This document shows, piece after piece, positions 20,215-21,528 of a stretch of 21,528 nucleotides of DNA. The position numbers and the translations under genes are program-made. Position 1 is the stretch's first letter, and every line of letters starts with the position of its first letter. This stretch comes from a virus. Under the pieces are notes generated by a model. The model ran no database searches, had not been told where the DNA came from, and saw only the letters and a program-made list of their open reading frames with translations. The stretch spans positions 1 through 21,528 of the IMG/VR virus record IMGVR_UViG_3300007735_000469, one strand, 5' to 3'.

Positions 20215-20349
20215 TTGCTGTCCATGCTTGAAGAAGAGAAGCTGGTGCATAAGCGCGTGAAGATGCTGGAGCGCATCCACCAACGCTATTGCACCCTACG
20301 CACCAACCGAGAACGGCTGGAAATCTTAAAGTTTGGGAAACAGCCATGA
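20215..20349 (+). CDS. Small helical protein of unknown function (start uncertain)
   Basis: The frame ends at 20349 in an ATGA overlap with the next gene. The best start is the TTG at 20215, with GAGGA about 5 bases upstream, giving 44 residues; the ATG at 20224 (41 residues) is an alternative. The protein (LLSMLEEEKLVHKRVKMLE...) is almost wholly helical with many Glu, Lys and Arg. No family is recognised. The frame is open much further upstream but lies over the previous gene there. Confidence 0.42.
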   Translation: MLSMLEEEKLVHKRVKMLERIHQRYCTLRTNRERLEILKFGKQP

Positions 20350-20555
20350 ACTGGGTGGCAGCGGGGTTGATTGCCCTAGTCATGTCCACGGCCTATTTGC
20401 TGGACGGGCCAGATGAGCATGATGCTAGGGTGGACACCGTGGAGGAGCGCATCCAAAAGATGTGCGGTGAAAACGCAGCTTGGAAGATGTTGGACGATAA
20501 CAGCATCCAGTGTTTTACTCATAGAGGACTCAAGACTCGGAAAGTGACGCTATGA
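20346..20555 (+). CDS. Small membrane-anchored phage protein
   Basis: A 69-residue protein from the ATG at 20346, which overlaps the previous stop (ATGA) and has GGGA about 8 bases upstream. Residues 1-18 (MNWVAAGLIALVMSTAYL) are a transmembrane segment or uncleaved signal anchor. It is followed by DGPDEHDARVDTVEERIQKMCGENAAW and a C-terminal QCFTHRGLKTRK, with two Cys that could pair. I recognise the layout LDGPDEH...MCGENA as a recurrent small protein of proteobacterial phages and prophages, without a known function. The absence of a Cys at a lipobox argues against a lipoprotein. Confidence 0.7.
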   Translation: MNWVAAGLIALVMSTAYLLDGPDEHDARVDTVEERIQKMCGENAAWKMLDDNSIQCFTHRGLKTRKVTL

Positions 20556-20674
20556 ATGACGATGACGATTACAAACTCGCAAGCCTGATGTATGGCATCG
20601 GGATCACCTTGCTGGTGCTGTTTGCCCTAGTCGGCATTGCTGGCCTGGCAGGATTCTTGTGGGGGATGGCATGA
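20552..20674 (+). CDS. 40-residue single-span membrane protein
   Basis: A small gene beginning at the ATGA overlap with the previous stop. The peptide has an acidic start (MNDDDDYKLASLMYGIG) and then one strongly hydrophobic segment (ITLLVLFALVGIAGLAGFLW). The acidic N-terminus before the membrane segment suggests that the N-terminus may face outward. It stops four bases after the next gene starts. Its function is unknown; a holin-like or membrane-signalling role cannot be told apart. Confidence 0.62.
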   Translation: MNDDDDYKLASLMYGIGITLLVLFALVGIAGLAGFLWGMA

Positions 20675-20913
20675 ATACTGAAGAAGACGAATTCCGAAGA
20701 ATTGAGGCAGAGGCCAAGCGCCGAGCAGCGAGGGACGAGGACGATGACACACAAACCTACACGAGTGAGAGTGCAGATGCGTATTCTTACCGCTGCGGGT
20801 ACGAGGCGGGTGCTGCCGCCGAGCGTGAGGCGTGTGCAAAGGTAGCAGATAGATGGCCCGACTACGATGTACAGGGATTGGCAGGAGCCATCCGAGCAAG
20901 GGGACAAGCATGA
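20671..20913 (+). CDS. 80-residue acidic protein of unknown function
   Basis: The start is the ATG at 20671, overlapping the previous stop, with GGGGGA about 4-6 bases upstream; a GTG four codons earlier is less likely. The N-terminal half is a charged helix (MNTEEDEFRRIEAEAKRRAA) followed by an Asp-rich stretch. The C-terminal half, YRCGYEAGAAAEREACAKVADRW, matches a module found in many small phage proteins (AAxxEREACAKVAD), whose role is unknown. It is coupled to both neighbours. Confidence 0.72.
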   Translation: MNTEEDEFRRIEAEAKRRAARDEDDDTQTYTSESADAYSYRCGYEAGAAAEREACAKVADRWPDYDVQGLAGAIRARGQA

Positions 20914-21218
20914 CTAAAGACGAAGCATTAAAGATGGCGGCTGAGGCGTTGGAGCGAAGTGTTGCAACTTGCTTTGACCAATATTCACATCAGCAGTTAA
21001 TGAGCCATCCAAACCATTTCATCAATCAAGCCATTACCGCCATCAAAGAGGCCTTGGCACAGCCAGAGCAGCAAGCCAAGCCACCCGTTAACCAGTTCAA
21101 CCAAGGTATTGAAGCCTGCATGAGTCGGCTGTACGAGATGCACCGCATAACGACAGGTAGGCACAACTTTTACGTACACGCAGCATTAGAGCTTGCAAAA
21201 CTAAAGGAATTAACATGA
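20910..21218 (+). CDS. 102-residue protein with small phage helical repeat
   Basis: ATG at 20910 overlaps the previous stop and has AGGGGA about 6 bases upstream. Residues 1-52 (MTKDEALKMAAEALE...NQAITAIKEALAQPEQ) have the KMAAEALE...AITAIKEAL pattern found repeatedly in small phage proteins. The second half (IEACMSRLYEMHRITTGRHNFYVHAALELAKL) is a separate helical part. No enzymatic motif is seen. It ends in an ATGA overlap with the next gene. Confidence 0.7.
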   Translation: MTKDEALKMAAEALERSVATCFDQYSHQQLMSHPNHFINQAITAIKEALAQPEQQAKPPVNQFNQGIEACMSRLYEMHRITTGRHNFYVHAALELAKLKELT

Positions 21219-21466
21219 ATATCAAATCACAAACCATGCGTATGGTGCTAAACGCAATGAGCAGTGTTGAGCAAGACTGGCAACGCAGCGGCAAACCCAA
21301 GGACGAGATGATTAACCCAGACGCTCCTGTCGTCATCCAGTGCGGGGATTACTGCTACGAGATTGCAAGCGTTGGCGGAGACGGAGAGATTGACGGCTTT
21401 GTCATCATGCTCAAGCCCAATCCTGTGGGTGAGTGGCGCGGTATGGAGTACATCAAGTATGACTGA
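21215..21466 (+). CDS. 83-residue protein of unknown function
   Basis: ATG at 21215 overlaps the previous stop and has AAAGGA about 7 bases upstream. The first half is helical (MRMVLNAMSSVEQDWQRSG); the second is beta-like (APVVIQCGDYCYEIASVGGDGEIDGFVIML) with two Cys close together. It belongs to the same coupled chain. No family is recognised. Confidence 0.66.
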   Translation: MNIKSQTMRMVLNAMSSVEQDWQRSGKPKDEMINPDAPVVIQCGDYCYEIASVGGDGEIDGFVIMLKPNPVGEWRGMEYIKYD

Positions 21467-21528
21467 CTTAAGACAAGCCGCGCAGCAGGCTCTGGAGGCG
21501 TTGGCAAGCTATAGTATTGGAGAACGTC
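21459..21528 (+). CDS. Start of a further small phage gene, cut by the right edge
   Basis: ATG at 21459 overlaps the end of the previous gene by 8 bases and stays open to the edge. It encodes MTDLRQAAQQALEALASYSI and then GER. The pattern LRQAAQQALEAL is the same kind of helix seen in the 102-residue gene two places upstream, so this may be a related helical module. The ribosome binding site (GGAG) is about 11 bases away. Only 23 codons are visible. Confidence 0.55.
   Translation, partial: MTDLRQAAQQALEALASYSIGER

Noticed and set aside
1-21528. tRNA genes
   Set aside because: No cloverleaf with a GTTCRANNC arm and suitable stems was noticed on either strand; a covariance-model scan would be needed to exclude a divergent one.

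Overview
The window is part of the genome of a tailed double-stranded DNA phage (or a closely related prophage), most likely a short-tailed, P22-like podovirus. The large portal (723 residues, close to the length of P22 gp1), tailspike and tail-fibre genes, a two-subunit terminase and a phage replication set all point this way. The host is probably a proteobacterium, perhaps a beta- or gammaproteobacterium. This is an inference from gene types familiar in phages of those hosts and from a perfect CTGT-N8-ACAG palindrome of the LexA-box type. No integrase, repressor, capsid or clear lysis gene lies in the window, so the lifestyle cannot be settled.

Layout. (1) Positions 1-8999, all leftward, form the packaging and structural module. 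Read 5' to 3' it runs small terminase, large terminase, four small basic proteins, portal, a tail adaptor-like protein, a tail fibre with a C-terminal self-cleaving chaperone (peptidase S74), a pectate-lyase-like tailspike, two small proteins, and the first codons of a further gene that runs off the left edge. (2) Positions 9000-9584 are an intergenic region between divergent transcription units. It is packed with structure: a 17-bp GC-rich tandem repeat, an 8-bp tandem repeat, two copies of a 9-bp iteron array, an inverted copy of the same iteron, and a LexA-type palindrome in an AT-rich stretch. It is the best candidate for an origin and/or genetic switch. (3) Positions 9585-11956, rightward, hold an early-type operon of small GC-rich genes, headed by a cysteine-rich DUF7227-like protein and ended by a clear intrinsic terminator. 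(4) Positions 11930-18081, leftward, hold the replication module: a PD-(D/E)XK exonuclease-like DUF2800 protein, a conserved protein of unknown function, a family A DNA polymerase with 3'-5' exonuclease, a primase-helicase, and a 42-residue Cys/His protein. (5) Positions 18166-21528, rightward, hold a VRR-NUC nuclease, a small protein with its own strong promoter, an SNF2-type helicase, and a chain of at least eight small, mostly ATGA-coupled genes running off the right edge.

How it fits together. The leftward and rightward replication blocks diverge at 18082-18165 and would together supply polymerase, primase, two helicases and two nucleases. The 9000-9584 region would control the divergent early and packaging operons. 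Several genes are shorter than 60 codons and were found by reading stop-start overlaps and ribosome binding sites directly. By eye, the structural genes and the far right are less GC-rich than 9.6-20 kb, which fits mosaic ancestry.
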